Below, in pieces: positions 19,901-32,552 of a DNA stretch of 64,000 nt (positions are counted from its first letter, which is position 1; each line of letters begins with the position of its first letter). Both the position numbers and the translations under genes were made by a program. The notes under the pieces are model-generated. The model was given only the letters and a program-made list of their open reading frames with translations. It searched no databases and was not told where the DNA came from. Source of the DNA: Siderastrea radians (lineage: Eukaryota > Cnidaria > Anthozoa > Scleractinia > Rhizangiidae); the NCBI GenBank assembly GCA_964017195.1, contig OZ024894.1:36758923-36822922 (forward strand). Reading direction: 5' to 3'.

Positions 19901-22900
19901 CAAACATCGCTCGGGTATTTCTCTGGAATAGGCTTTTTTTAAAGTTTTATTTTGATCATTATGTTTAGTCGGCATGTTACCTGCCTCCTGACTTGTTTTG
20001 TATTCAAAGTTACGACAGACTTCGACCCTCAACCCACATATACATTGGAAATAGTGCTATACCAGCACTTTCGTCGCTCATGCCACGTACTTGCGTTGTC
20101 CGGTCTCCGATGATGTTATTTAATTAAAAGCGACCGTTAGGCTCTTTCGAATTACTATTTTAAGAAGTATCGCATCTGGCACATGAAATGCATTGAAATA
20201 ACAAAATTGATGCTGCAATCTGCCCTTTAGAGAAAAAAAATGCTATTGATAATCATGATTTAGCTATTATTTCACCAGTCCTCAACATATAGTTGTTTTT
20301 TAAAAAGGAAATTTTAAAGTAATTTCATGTAATATACGATTATACTCGTTCCCACGAAATCTATTTTTGTTTCTCCTTTTCAACCTCATTATGTGGTGTA
20401 ACCTTGGCTAAGCTAATCATAGATTATTACTGTTTCAAGTACAATTAGATATCAATAAAAGCAAAATTAATGGAGACCCGTTGTGCATGGTAAGCAAATT
20501 AAGCGGAAACAAGTTTAAGAAGCTCCATGTTGTTCGAAGGTGTTGACTCTGTTATCCTTTTTCAATTGGGGTAGTCATGTGGCCAGTACTGCTCACACAT
20601 TTTGTGTCGACAAGGTAAACTTTCTGAACCTCGGCGCCCAATTTCCTTGTGTCTGTCTGTCATAAATAACAAATTCATCCAAGGCTGGCTTTGTTTCACG
20701 ATACAAAAGACAAAAATAGGGGGTAGAACCACACGTTTTCCTTTGACCTCCTGTCAGCGCTATCGACGTTTTTCAGTCATGAACGGAGAGATGGTTATGA
20801 GGTTAGTGCACTGAAGGCATGACGCGTATATTAAAGAAAAATGATATTTTTAGTCTCGCACTATAGCGGAAGCGGCTTTTCGAAATTGCATGCTCCTTGA
20901 GGTTGTTGATTCAAGTGGCAATTATTCTGTTCCAACTGGGTAGTCATGTCGTTTATGATGCATTTTGGGTAGATTAAGCATTTTTTTTAACTTTAGTAAT
21001 TATATTCCTTATTTCTACTCGCCATAAATACAACTTTCATGGAAGACTGTCTTTATTTTGCAATACAAAAGGACAGGTCTAGATTGGGCGGTGCAAATAT
21101 TGCTATACCAGCACTTTCGTCACACACGTCACATGCTTGCGTTGTCCTGTCTCCGATGCTGTTAGTTGATTAAGGCGACCGCCAAGCTGTGTCGCATTTC
21201 TATTTTAACACGAATTGCATTCGGCACATGGAATGTGTAGGAATAATAATAAAATTGATGCTGCAATCAGCCCATTTAGAGAAAAAATGCTATCGAAAAT
21301 CATGATTTTGCTATTATTTCACCAATCCTTAACATATAGCTGTTTTCTAGAAAAAAAAGTAGTTTCATGTAATATACGATTATACTCCCTTGTTCCCACG
21401 AAATTTACTTTTGTTTCTCCTTTTCAACCTCATTATGTGGTGTAACCTTGGCTAAGCTTCAAGCTAATCAGCTATTGTTATTGTTCAAAGTGCAATTAGA
21501 TATCAATAAAAGCAAAATTAATGGAGACCCGTTGTACATGGTAAGCAAATTAAGCGGAAACAAGTTTAAGAAGCTCCATGTTGTTCGAAGGTGTTGACTC
21601 TACTATCCTTTTTCAATTGGGGTAGTCATGTGGCCAGTACTGCCCACACATTTGGTGTCGACAGAGTAAGCTTTTTTCAAAGTCGGCGGCAATTTCCTTG
21701 TGACGATCCGTCATAAATAACAAATTCATCCAAGGCTGGCTTTGTTCCACGATGCAAAAGACAAGAATAGGGGGTAGAACCACACGTTTTCCTTTGACCT
21801 CCTGTCAGCGCTAACGACGTTTTTCAGTCATAAACAGAGACATGATTATGAAATTAGTACCTTGAAGGGATGACGCGTATCTTAAAAAAATGATATTTTT
21901 AGTCTCGCAACTATAGCGTAAACGTCTCTTTGAAATTACATGCTACTTGAAGTTGTTGATTAATTTAATTATCCTGTTCTACATGGGTAGTCGTGTGGTT
22001 GACGATGTATTTGGGGGACTTCGATTAAGCATTTTTTAACGTTATTATTTATATTCCTTATTGCTACTCGCCATAAATAGCATTTTCATATCCTATTCTA
22101 ACTGGATAGTCATGTGGTCAGTGTAGCTGGTGCTCTTGCTGATGTATGATATTTTCATTCTCGCAACTATAGCGGAAGCGGCTTTTCGAAATTACATGCT
22201 ACTTGAGGTTGTTGATTCAAGTAGCAATTATTCTGTTCCACCTGGGTAGTCATGTCGTTTATGATGCATTTGGGGTAGATTAAGCATTTTTTTAACTTTA
22301 ACAATTATATTACTTATCTCTACTCGCCATAAATACAACTTTCATGGAAGACTGTCTTTGTTTTGCAATACAAAAGGACAGGTCTAGATTGGGCGGTGTC
22401 AATAGTGTTATGCCAGCATTTTCGTCACACACGTCACATACTTGCGTTGTCCTGTCTGCGATGCTGTTAGTTGATTAAGGCGACCGCCACGCTGTGTTGC
22501 ATTTCTATTTTAACACGAATTGCATTTGGCACATGGAATGTGTAGGAATAATAATAAAATTGATGCTGCAATCAGCCCATTTAGAGAAAAAATGCTATCG
22601 AAAATCATGATTTTGCTATTATTTCACCAATCATCAACATGTAGCTGTTTTCTAGAAAAAAAAGTAGTTTCATTTAATATACGTATATACTTCCTTGTTC
22701 CCACGAAATTTATTTTGTTTCTCCTTTTCAATCTCATTATTTGGTGTAACCTTGGCTAAGCTACAAGCTAATCACCGATTGTTATTGTTCAAAGTGCAAT
22801 TAGACATCAATAAAAGCAAAATTAATGGAGACCCGTTGTGCGTGGTGAGCAAATTAAGCGAAAACAAGTTTAAGAAGCTCCATGTTGTTCGAAGGTGTTG

Positions 22901-25900
22901 ACTCTATTTATTTATCCTTTTTCAATTGGGGTAGTCATGTGGCCAGTACTGCTCACACATTTGGTGTCGACAAAGTAAACTTTCTGAACGTTGGTGCCCA
23001 ATTTCCTTGTGACTGTCTGTCATAAATAACAAATTCATCCAAGGCTGCCTTTATTTCACAATACAAAAGACAAGAATAGGAGTAGAACCACACGTTTTCC
23101 TTTGACCTCCTGTCAGCGCTTTTGACGTTTTTCAGTCATGAGCAGAGACATGATTAGTGCATTGAAGGGATGACGCGTATGTTAAAAAAAATGATATTTT
23201 TAGTCTCGCAGCTATAGCGTAAACGTCTTTTTGAAATTGCATGCTACTTGAAGTTGTTGACTTAATTATCCTGTTCTAAATGGGTAGTCGCGTGGTTGAC
23301 GATGTATTTGGGGGACTTCGATTAAGCATTTGTTAACGTTATCATTTATATTCCTTATTACCACTCGCCATAAAAAGCATTTTCATATCCTGGTCTAACT
23401 GGATAGTCATGTGGAAGCGGCTATTCGAAAATTTGCATGCTACTTGAAGCTGTTGATTCAAGTAGCAATTATCCTGTTCCAACCGGGTAGTCATGTCTTT
23501 TTTGATACATTTCGGGTCGATCAAGCTATTTTTTAATCTTTAGCAATTATATTACTTATCTCTACTCGCCATAAACAGCACTTTCATGGTCCAAGACTGT
23601 CTTTGTTTGCAATACAAAAGGACAGGTCTAGATTGGGCGGTGAAACCACAACGTACTCTACTTTTGGAACACAGTAGTAATTATGGAATTGGTATAAACA
23701 GGGCAAGATGTGGAAATAATTTTTTTTTAATAATTAGTTTCTTTATTTTAAAGGAAACGAAAATAAATACGTGTACTATATATTTGCTTTTAATTTTTCT
23801 CAAATACAAGATGCTCGAAATTGTAGCACGCAAAGCATGTATGTATTTTGTAGCAACCGTATGATGAGGAAATTTGCACTATATAAGGGAGCTTGTTGTT
23901 GCAAACCGCAAGTGGTGGAAGAATTTGGTCACCTTGTCTGTTATAAAGAAATGTCCTCTCAAAACGGAAGACAAATATCTCAGTAAAATGTTGCTTGAAC
24001 TTGCAGTTTAGGGCAAACAGAAGGAGGATCGAAATTTGTTTTTTGATTTTCTTCAAGACAGAGACGAGTGGAACGCGCGCGAGTTTTTGTCTGGTGGTTT
24101 TTCCCGGCAGATTGTAAACAGAGTGTGACATTTTATGCGTGAAGCGTGACCATTTGCTTACCGTTCACACCTCCCCGACAAAGTAGTTTTTGTCATGTCC
24201 ACGCCATTGTGCGAATTGTCCAGTGAGAAGAGAACAGCGAGCTGAGATTAGCGTATTTCCATATATTTGTGTGCAGAGGTCGGCGGTCGAATACCGACAT
24301 TTGATTTCTTATACAAGAAGCTCAAAATATTGCCGTTTATGGTGACAAATGTTGGGAAAGATGGAACTTTTCCGTCGTATAGTTGTTTTTCGACTATGAA
24401 TTCATTCAGGTTTGAGGAAATGTTGAGTTGAAATGGCGCATTTCAAGAAATATAGCTCATTTAGTGAAAAGAGGTATGCTTTTGTGCGGGTGAAATGGCA
24501 GATCAGTGTGCAACCTTTGCATAATATTATAATACTTATTGGGAGTAAAAATTAAAAAGACGCTTATTCTCGCTCGGAGAGCGAATTTTTGCCCTAGGTA
24601 GCAAGTACGCAAGATATAAATAAAGAAACACCGTTTGTTTCATAAAATTTTGTTAATTTTCAGTCACAACTCAAGCTTTGGCTTCCTGTGGTTAAATTAT
24701 GTCTCAAACGTCGGCCTGGTCTTTCTCTGGAATAAGCTTTTTTAAATAGATTTTTTAATCATTATTTTTGAGGTCAGCATGTTACCTGCCTCCCCACTTG
24801 TTTTGTATTCAAAGTTACAACAGACCTCGAGCCTCAGCTCGCAATTACATTGATGGGTAATTTCTTTTTTTGGTCACTGCAAATATTGCTATACCAGAAC
24901 TTTCATCACACAGGTCACAAGCTTGCGTTGTCCTGTCTCTGATGCTGTTAGTTGACCGCCACGCTGTGTCGCATTTCTATTTTAACACGAATTGCATTTG
25001 TCACATGGAATGTGTAGGAATAATTACCAAAGTGATGGTGCAATCTGCCCATTTAGAGAAAAAATGCTATTGAAAAACATGATTTAGCTATTATTTCACC
25101 AATCCTCAACATATAGCTATTTAGTAGAGAAAAAAAATAGTTTCATGTAATATACGATTATACTTCCTTGTTCCCACTAAATCTATTTCTGTTTCTCCTT
25201 TTCAACCTCATTATGTGGTGTAACCTTGGCTATTAAAGCTACAAGCTAATCATAGATTGTTATTGTTTAAAGTACAATTAGATATCAATATAAAAGCAAA
25301 ATTAATGGAGACCTGTTATGCATGGTAAGCAAATTAAGCGGAAACAAGTTTAAGAAGCTCCATGTTGTTCGAAGGTGTTGACTCTATTATCCTTTTTCAG
25401 TTGGGATAGTCATGTGGAACGTACTGCTCACACATTAATTTTGGTGTCGACAAAGTAAACGTTTTGAACCTCGGCGCCCAATTTCCTTGTGACTGTCCGT
25501 CAAAAATAACAAATTCATCCAAGGCTGCCTTTGTTTCACGATACAAAAGACAAGAATAGGAGGTAGAACCACACGTTTTCCTTTGACCTCCTGTCAGCGC
25601 TGTCGACATTTTTCAATCATGAACAGAGTGATGGTTATGAAATTAGTACCTTGAAGGCATGACGCGTATGTTTTAAAAGAAAAATTATACTTTTTGGTCT
25701 CGTAACTATAGCGTAAACGTATTTTCGAAATTGCATGCTACTTGAAGTTCTTGATTTAATTATCCTGTTCTAAATGGGTAGTCATGTGGTCAGTACAGCT
25801 GTTGCAGTTGCTGATGCATGGTTGATATTCACTTTAGTCTCGCAACTGTAGCGGAAGAGGCTGTAAGAAATTGCATGCTACTTGAGGTTGTTGATTCAAG

Positions 25901-26328
25901 TAGCAATTATCCTGTTCCAACTGGGTAGTCATGTCGTTTATGATGCATTTGGAGTAGACAAATTTTTTTTTTAACTTTAGCAATTATTTACTTATTTCTT
26001 CTCGCCATAAATAGCATTTTCATTTAAGACTGTCTTTGTTTTGTTATACAAAAGGACATGTCTAGATTGGGCGGTGAAACCACAACGCTCTCCTTTAACC
26101 TCTTGTGAGCGCTATTGACGTTGTTCAATCGCGAACACACTGTTAATTATATAATTGGTATTACATTTTTTTTAAATAATTATTTCCGCAATTTTCAGTT
26201 TTCTATTCTTACTATCAATTACTTTTGGGCCTTTTTATTCGCCTTAAACAGTTCCATTTAATTCCCTTTTCCGATACAATGTCTTACGTAATAGTGGGGA
26301 ACTTAAGTTGCCATGACAACACTCGTTA

Positions 26329-27866
26329 GGGACAGACCATTAGAAAAGTGATGGGGGGGAGGGGGGTGGAGAAAAAAAACCCAAAAAATTCATGCCAGGG
26401 AAAATGTCCGAAAAAAAAATTCATGCAAGGGAAATTCACAAGATGGGTCTCATTTTGACATGAAACCATAATTCGTTCTGCCAAAGTGCTCAAGTAGTGT
26501 CTCCAGTGTTTAAAAAATTGGAAATTTTCTGGGGCTCTGCCAGGATGCTACAAAATATTGTTTTCATAATTAATATTTCTTTTGTCGGGAGGGGGATACC
26601 TTCGCCTGGAACAAATTTTTGGTTGTTTTTTTATAGTCATAGTCATACAGTTGAACCCCGTTATTTTGAACCGTCAGGGGAAACAAAAAAAGTTTGAAAT
26701 AGCGGGAGCTCAAAATAATCGATAGTAAATGAGTGAAGGGCAAATCCAAGCCGAAGGGAAATTGGTTTAAGTTTGAAATAACGGGAAATTCAAAATAATT
26801 GAGTTCGAATAAGCGTAGTCTATTAAACTGTAAATTATTAACATACGACAAGCTCAGGAGCTGAAGCTTGTCATTTCCTACCTAATAAATATAACGAAAA
26901 TTAAACCTCACGAAGAAATAATTTAGCATAATCTACCTTTTTAGTAATTTCCTTGTGTTCGGATTAACTTGGAATAAATCAGTCAGTTGTTAGTCTTGCC
27001 GAATCCTGCTGAACCTTTCTGTGTCTTCTGTTTCGCTTTCCGTCTGCTTGTTTCTCATTGGGTTCGTCCGGTTGGGGCCTGGGATTTCGTTCATGTGTCT
27101 CTTGTTGACTGTCGACTTCTTAGTCGATTGCTCGATCTTGTGTCATCATGTCCGTTGTTCCTGTGCTGCTTTCGCCCGTTCTCCTTTATGGCATTCATTC
27201 GGTCGTGCTGCAGAGGCGTTTGATTGGTCGTTACTATGGAAACAAGGCTCCTTCCATCTGACTGTATGTACCCCTTTCTAATTTTCTTAAATAATAAAAT
27301 CCGACATATTAAAACTAAACAGAGATTAGTATCTCTAAGGTTTTAATATTACAGATAGCATACCACAGTGAAGGACCTTTGTCCTTCACTTTTCAAAATT
27401 TAAAAAGAGGTGTATGTACTGTATATTTTATAAATTAATCTTTCTGGACACCACTGTTTGTATCAAATCATTTCATGTGAATACGTCTTTAATAAAAAAT
27501 CCATACATGTATATCAATAATATTACACAATTTTTCACTATAAATCACTATTTACTTTTGAAGCCTCCTTCAATAAATTAAATTTCAAAGCGAACATTAT
27601 TAAAAAGTGTTTTGTAATAAAATAAACTTAAAAATGTAAAGTAACGTAACAGTACAAGCTATGTATTTAGTAAAACAAAGTTGCATTGTTTTTAATTAAT
27701 TCAATAGCAAATTGTGCATAAGGAAAACATTTTCTCAAAAAAAAAAATCATGCATAGGGCTGTAGCCAAAAAAAAATTCTTGCACAGGAAATGGGCCAAA
27801 AAAAAAATCTGACAGGCTAAAAATCCCCCACCCCCACCCCCCATCACTTTTCCAATGGTCCGTCCC
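26329..27866. mobile_element. Harbinger-like element, 1.54 kb, TTA target duplication
   Basis: Termini are GGGACAGACCATTAGAAAAG on the left and its near-complement on the right (GGTCCGTCCC end), with G-rich TIRs extending about 30 bp. It is flanked by TTA at 26326-26328 and 27867-27869. A TTA/TAA 3 bp duplication with GG…CC termini is characteristic of PIF/Harbinger. No transposase or Myb-like gene is readable, so it is probably non-autonomous. Confidence 0.75.
26648..26830. mobile_element. pogo/Tigger-like MITE nested in the Harbinger-like element
   Basis: CAGTTGAACCCCGTTATTTT at the left end and an imperfect inverse at the right (…TTAAACTG), flanked by TA on both sides. CAGTTGAACC-type ends with TA duplication are typical of pogo/Tigger. 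It contains internal repeats of TTTGAAATA(A/G)CGGGA. 183 bp, no coding capacity. Confidence 0.6.
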
Positions 27867-27869
27867 TTA

Positions 27870-29081
27870 GTGGTAGTTAAATGATGATTTTTCAAGCTGA
27901 CTGATACATGGATCTTTCACTACCAGGGCCTTAGAAGGCGTTGTATGTAATTTGTGTGGGGACGAAGGTCATATTTCGCGATTATAATGTTAATGTGAGA
28001 AAATAAAGAATAAACATTATATATTATTATTTTTGTGTCAATCGTTTGATTTAATCCCTTTCACTTCAAAAGTGACTTAAATTTGATTGAAGAAAATTCC
28101 CTTTAGCACAATAGAAACCATTACCATTTATTTGAAGGGTCATACGTTTCAATTTCATCTCTAGACTCAGGCTTTTACTTGAACATCGCTTTACATACGT
28201 AATCATCCTTATCTTGAGAGGGTCATCCTTAAAAATCTTAGTTTTATTTACTCGCATAATAAGACGAAGGTTTCAATCGGTTAACCCTGTGCATTCTAAC
28301 GGCCAAAATTTCAATCCGTAATTTGAAAAGGTAGTTTAATTTTTACCGTCAACCGACAAAAAAATATGTTTTGATAAGCTGCTCCTCTTCTGCTTTCAAA
28401 GAATGTTGAAACAAGTCAGCCATTAAGCACTTTAAGAAAATCAAGCAAGAGCAAGTTGCTGTCGACGGCTATCGCATAACTTTGGTTTCTATATAGTGCT
28501 AAATCATTTTGACATGATTCAAGAAAAATGTTAACCTAACTAGCAGAGCATTGACATCAGAGAAGTAGCTAGGAGCGCTAAATTTCTCATTCCAATGCAA
28601 TTTGAACACTTCCACATCATCCACACCCCCTTTCTTGTCCTTTCAGGTTGATAAGGTAAGTGCCAAAACACACGTCGTAAAAAACGGTCAGTCGTTGGTG
28701 AGACTGTTACACAGGTTGCTGGCATACAGCTGCGTACAAACAAATTTGCTACGTGAGCGAAAAGCCCAGCGATAGGTAGTATTTGCTCCAGAAAAGGGAA
28801 AAATCGTCGATTAATTCTCTTATTTAGGTCACCAATTCGAGTTGAACATTTAGGACACGTAAGAATTGGGTAAATTCCCACACTTTGGACGCCAATGTAA
28901 ATTGCCCTTTTTTTTTTCTCATTGGTAAACAGAAACAATCGACGTCTGGTCAATGTTACCATCCACACTTAATGACGTTTATTTGGCGTGTAACTGCAGT
29001 TTTCAATAGTCTCATCTGTTCGTAAAATCCTTTCGTGCGCCAAAGGCTCCTTCGAAGATGTAAACATTCTAAAAATATTTA
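27870..29081. other. Mostly unexplained; one unrecognised 142-codon frame (28540-28968, minus)
   Basis: The minus frame 28540-28968 includes ILTCPKCSTRIGDL, a lone Cys pair, with a possibly coding alternative frame near its end (VDDVEVFKLHWNEKF). No family recognised. I list it as a possible gene fragment rather than a gene. Confidence 0.25.
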
Positions 29082-30878
29082 CCACCATTTTCACTACTAC
29101 GCGACTTTTCTTTTCAAAACACCTTTGAGCACTTTGCAATACGCTTCCGTCAATCATACCTAATATGGGAAGTGTCCGATGTTACCGCCGTTGAATTGAG
29201 CTCGTAGGAATAAAGATGACCCCAACTTATCCCGTAAATTTGCGCTGGCGAGTCATATATTGACTAGTAAGAGGCTTTAGAGTCGTTGATGTTGCGAGAA
29301 TACTTCACGTTTGGCAGACATTTGTAAAGAAAATTCGACATTTCTTAAGAATTAAATACCCGCTCGGTGGATTACCCTATGCGGCGGATGGTAAGCTTGC
29401 GTTCAATTTCATGAATAAGCTATACCGAAGTGTGAAGTAATGATTCTTGCTTTTCCGACCCGAAAATAGCAAACGACATCTTATTCGCCAGGAGTATAAT
29501 CTGCCAATATCCCGAAGTGTCCAAGGACGAAATTCAGGAGCGGATAGAGTATGGAAAGGGAAAACGAATCGTGATCAGCGTGCCTTCGATCAACCCATTC
29601 GTGAAGAAAATGGACTTGACAAGTAAAAGGTACGTATGTCTTGTTGGATTATTTTTGCAAGAAACACTGCTAGTTTTAATCACCTATCACTTGAGGAATG
29701 GAATGAAAAACAAAGCATAAGCGCTTACAACGTTTATTGTTCTACGTTTCGAAAATGTAAACATGTAACGCTGTGACATGATAGCAAGGAAAATCGTTAT
29801 TTATAAAAGCGGGAAAGGGGAATCAGGGAAAATATTTAAGCATAGTTTCATGCTTTACTTCTTCGTTATAGCTCACTGTGATTACCAAAGAACGTGATAA
29901 GCGAAACAGGGCGATGCATCGTCGACTTTTCGTCGTATGTCATCGCTAAACTTCACCGAGAACAGTTGCTATTTATAGATGAATCAGAACTTCTCAAACT
30001 CATCTATAAATAGCAACTGTTCTCGGTGAAATTCAGCGATCCTACGACGATACATCGTTCTGTTTCCCTCATCACGCTCTTTGGCAATCGTATTGAGCTA
30101 TAACGAGGAAGTAAACTTGAAAGTAAGCTTAAATATTTTCCTCGATTCCCGGTTCCCGCTTGTAGAAATAACGATTCCCCTTCCTATCATGTCACAGCGT
30201 TCAAATATATGTTTACATTCTCGAACGTTCAACAACAAACGTTACAAAACGCATCATAAGCTGATGCTTTGTTCTTCATTTCACTCCTCAAGTGATAGGT
30301 GATTAGAACTAGCAGTGTTCATAACAAAAAACAAAAAAAGGCAACAAGACATACGTACCTTTACTTGTTAAGCCCATTTTCTTCACGAATGGGTTGATCG
30401 AAGGCACGCTGATCATGATTCTATCCGCTCCTGAATTTTCGTCCTCGGACACCAGATTATACTCCTGGCGAATAACATGTCGTTTGCTATTTTCAGGTCA
30501 GAAAAACAAGAATCATTACTTCACACTTCGGTTTAGCTTATTCACGAAATTGAACGCAAGCTTACCATCCGCCGCATAGGGTAATCCACCGAGCGGGTAT
30601 TTAATTCTTAAGAAATTTCGAATTTTCTTTACAAATGTCTTCCAAACGTGAAGTATTCTCGCAACATCAACGACTCTAAAGCCTCTTACTAGTCAATATA
30701 TGACTCACCAGCGCAAATTTACGGGATAATTTGGGGTCATCTTTATTCCTACGAGCTCGATTCAATTGCGGTAACATCAGACACTTCCCATATAAGGTAT
30801 GATTGACGGAAGCGTATTGCAAAGTGCTCAAAGGTGTTTTGAAAAGAAAAGTCGCGTAGTAATGAAAATGGTGGTAAG
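29082..30878. mobile_element. Fold-back element copy 1, about 0.9 kb arms
   Basis: The left arm (to 29982) and right arm (from 30000) are near-perfect inverted copies around a 17 bp loop. The outer ends read TTACCACCATTTTC…ACTACGCGACTTTTC and the inverse. The same ends bound 44942-45657, which defines a repeat family. No coding domain is visible and I cannot define a target duplication. Confidence 0.82.
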
Positions 30879-32136
30879 GGATTTTGTGACCTGTTTGAAA
30901 TATTAGAAAAAAAAAATCTTTGTCTTTGGCTGCATTAGGCCAAGACGAGAATGGATTGCAATTTATACACTGGAAAATTAAGATAAGGGAACTTCGGCTT
31001 CCCCTAACTGTTGTGGTAGCATTTTATGTATGAGAGAGGATATGTGAAGCTACAAGTAAATATTGCACACTGTACACATCTGTGTCCTGGTTCCTTAGTT
31101 GATGAAGGAGGTATTTGGGTTGAAACGTCTTTAAGAGCTAACGACGACGGCCCTTCTTCCTGGGTAAGAAGGGCGTTTTAACGAGACAACTGTGTGCGAA
31201 GGGCACAACACCTGTCAAAGAAACTGTTATCGCGCTGTGAGAGGAACCGGTTGGCGCTACTGCACTCATGTTACTTGAAGTGGCTAAGTCATGCATGACG
31301 AAAATTCAACAAAATAAGGCAAAGAAATTTATGAAACAAATTCATAAAGAAAATTTGCAATCCTGCAGGAGCTGGGAGAATATTTATTTATCGAACCTTG
31401 CACACCGATAATTATCATAATAACGTAATCCTATTCAGAACGGGGCGGGGGAGGGGAGGGGGATATGCCCGCATGGACGTTGGACGGTAATTGCAGATAG
31501 ACGCGACCAAACTGAGTGGCCTTTCCTAAAATTTATCTTGGAACAATCTGGTATAAATGTTCTTGATCATCAACTTTGACGTTGCCATGTCAACCATTTT
31601 TTGACAGGCAGTTTTTCTCAAAATTTTGGATCTTCCCATTTTATGGAAAATTTTACTTTCTTGAGGTAACTACGTTTTTACATTATTTAAGTGTTCTTGT
31701 ATTAAGTTTGATTACTCTTTGATGCTTTTCGGAAGTTGTGAAAAAAAAAAGACATCCGACATAGCGGAACCAAGATGGCCGGCATTTGAGAAGTTGACGA
31801 AATTCCAAAGTGATGTAAGGTCACTGGCTGATTTTGTGGACCTCAAAGGGTGTACTATCTGCCCTCAAAGTTTCGTTGTCATAGCTTTAACATTTTCGGT
31901 GTTAAGGAGGGACGGGCTACATCCTGTTCCAGAAGGGCCAAAAAATCCCGGCCTGAATAGTGTTAACGAAACTGTTCTAATTATCATTTCATGTATTTTT
32001 CACTTAAATCATGATGCCGTCGTTCTGATTCCGTAAGTAATGCAAAGTTAATTGAAGTTAACTATCATAAAATAAGTCAGTTTTCTAGCACACCAGAGAA
32101 CAATAGTTACTGGTCACTTAACTATTTCATTAATAC
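30879..32136. other. No gene clearly supported
   Basis: Contains G-rich and short inverted segments (31145-31170) and an unrecognised 105-codon frame at 31719-32036. Since this follows the CUB exon in the minus direction, it would be intron of that gene. Confidence 0.35.
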
Positions 32137-32476
32137 TTTGTGCCTGGTATGTGATATGAAATCCCTCGTACACATTGTCACCGTCGGCCTGGAATGTAAT
32201 CCTTACTAATGCTGCGGTGGTGATGTCGGTAGGCAGTATATTGCCACAAACTTTGGTAAGTATTGGCGAATCTTCCGAGTTTTCTTTGCTCACCGCCAGC
32301 CAGTCGTATGAACAGCCTTCTCTTCTCCTGAATAAACTTGTGGGAAGTCAGAGTAATGTTGTAGGCGGGACCAAGATCGATGACCCACACACACTTCAAA
32401 TTGACTGGATAATTATGAGGATGATTTGGGCACTTTATTGTTCCCGTTACACTCACAAAATTTACGTTGCAAATAC
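32137..32476 (-). pseudogene. CUB domain exon, frameshifted
   Basis: Between a TATATAG acceptor at 32477 and a GTATTA donor near 32136, the minus strand reads ICNVNFVSVTGTIKCPNHPH, NYPVNLKCVWVIDLGPAYNI then TLTSHKFIQ. After a one-base shift it reads CSYDWLAVSKENS, KVCGNILPT, VRITFQADGDNVYEGFHITY. These are the four cysteines and YP/W motifs of a complete CUB domain. One frameshift in the middle makes it a broken exon or an assembly error. It could belong to the same extracellular gene cluster as the NIDO and VWDE-like genes. Confidence 0.7.
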
Positions 32477-32552
32477 CTATATATATATATATATATATAT
32501 ATATAGATATATATAGATATAGATATATATGTGTGTGTGTGTGTGTATATAT
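32477..32552. repeat. TA and TG microsatellite
   Basis: TA-type repeats followed by a TG run (32530-32546), directly abutting the CUB exon acceptor and the start of the 1.39 kb tandem duplication. Confidence 0.95.

Larger units (their letters stand above)
17110..26200. repeat. Cluster of diverged tandem duplications (units 1-2 kb)
   Basis: The same ordered blocks recur: a TCTGCACTTT block (17250, 19265); GCTGGGCAT (17790, 19648); CGGCCTGGTCTTTCT (17826, 24713); a TGATGCTGCAATC block (18293, 20207, 21256, 22561 and a variant at 25035); GTTCGAAGGTGTTGAC (18610, 20530, 21588, 22890, 25366); and many copies of GGGTAGTCATGTGG. Unit period is about 1.9 kb for the first two copies and about 1.3 kb for later ones. 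Minus frames at 18639-18866 and 25397-25609 are homologous but not conserved in frame, so the unit does not look protein coding. It may be an old satellite-like or element-derived array. Confidence 0.75.

Noticed and set aside
21215..21445. 76-codon frame repeated at 22520-22759
   Set aside because: Shared through the duplication unit; other unit copies break the frame.
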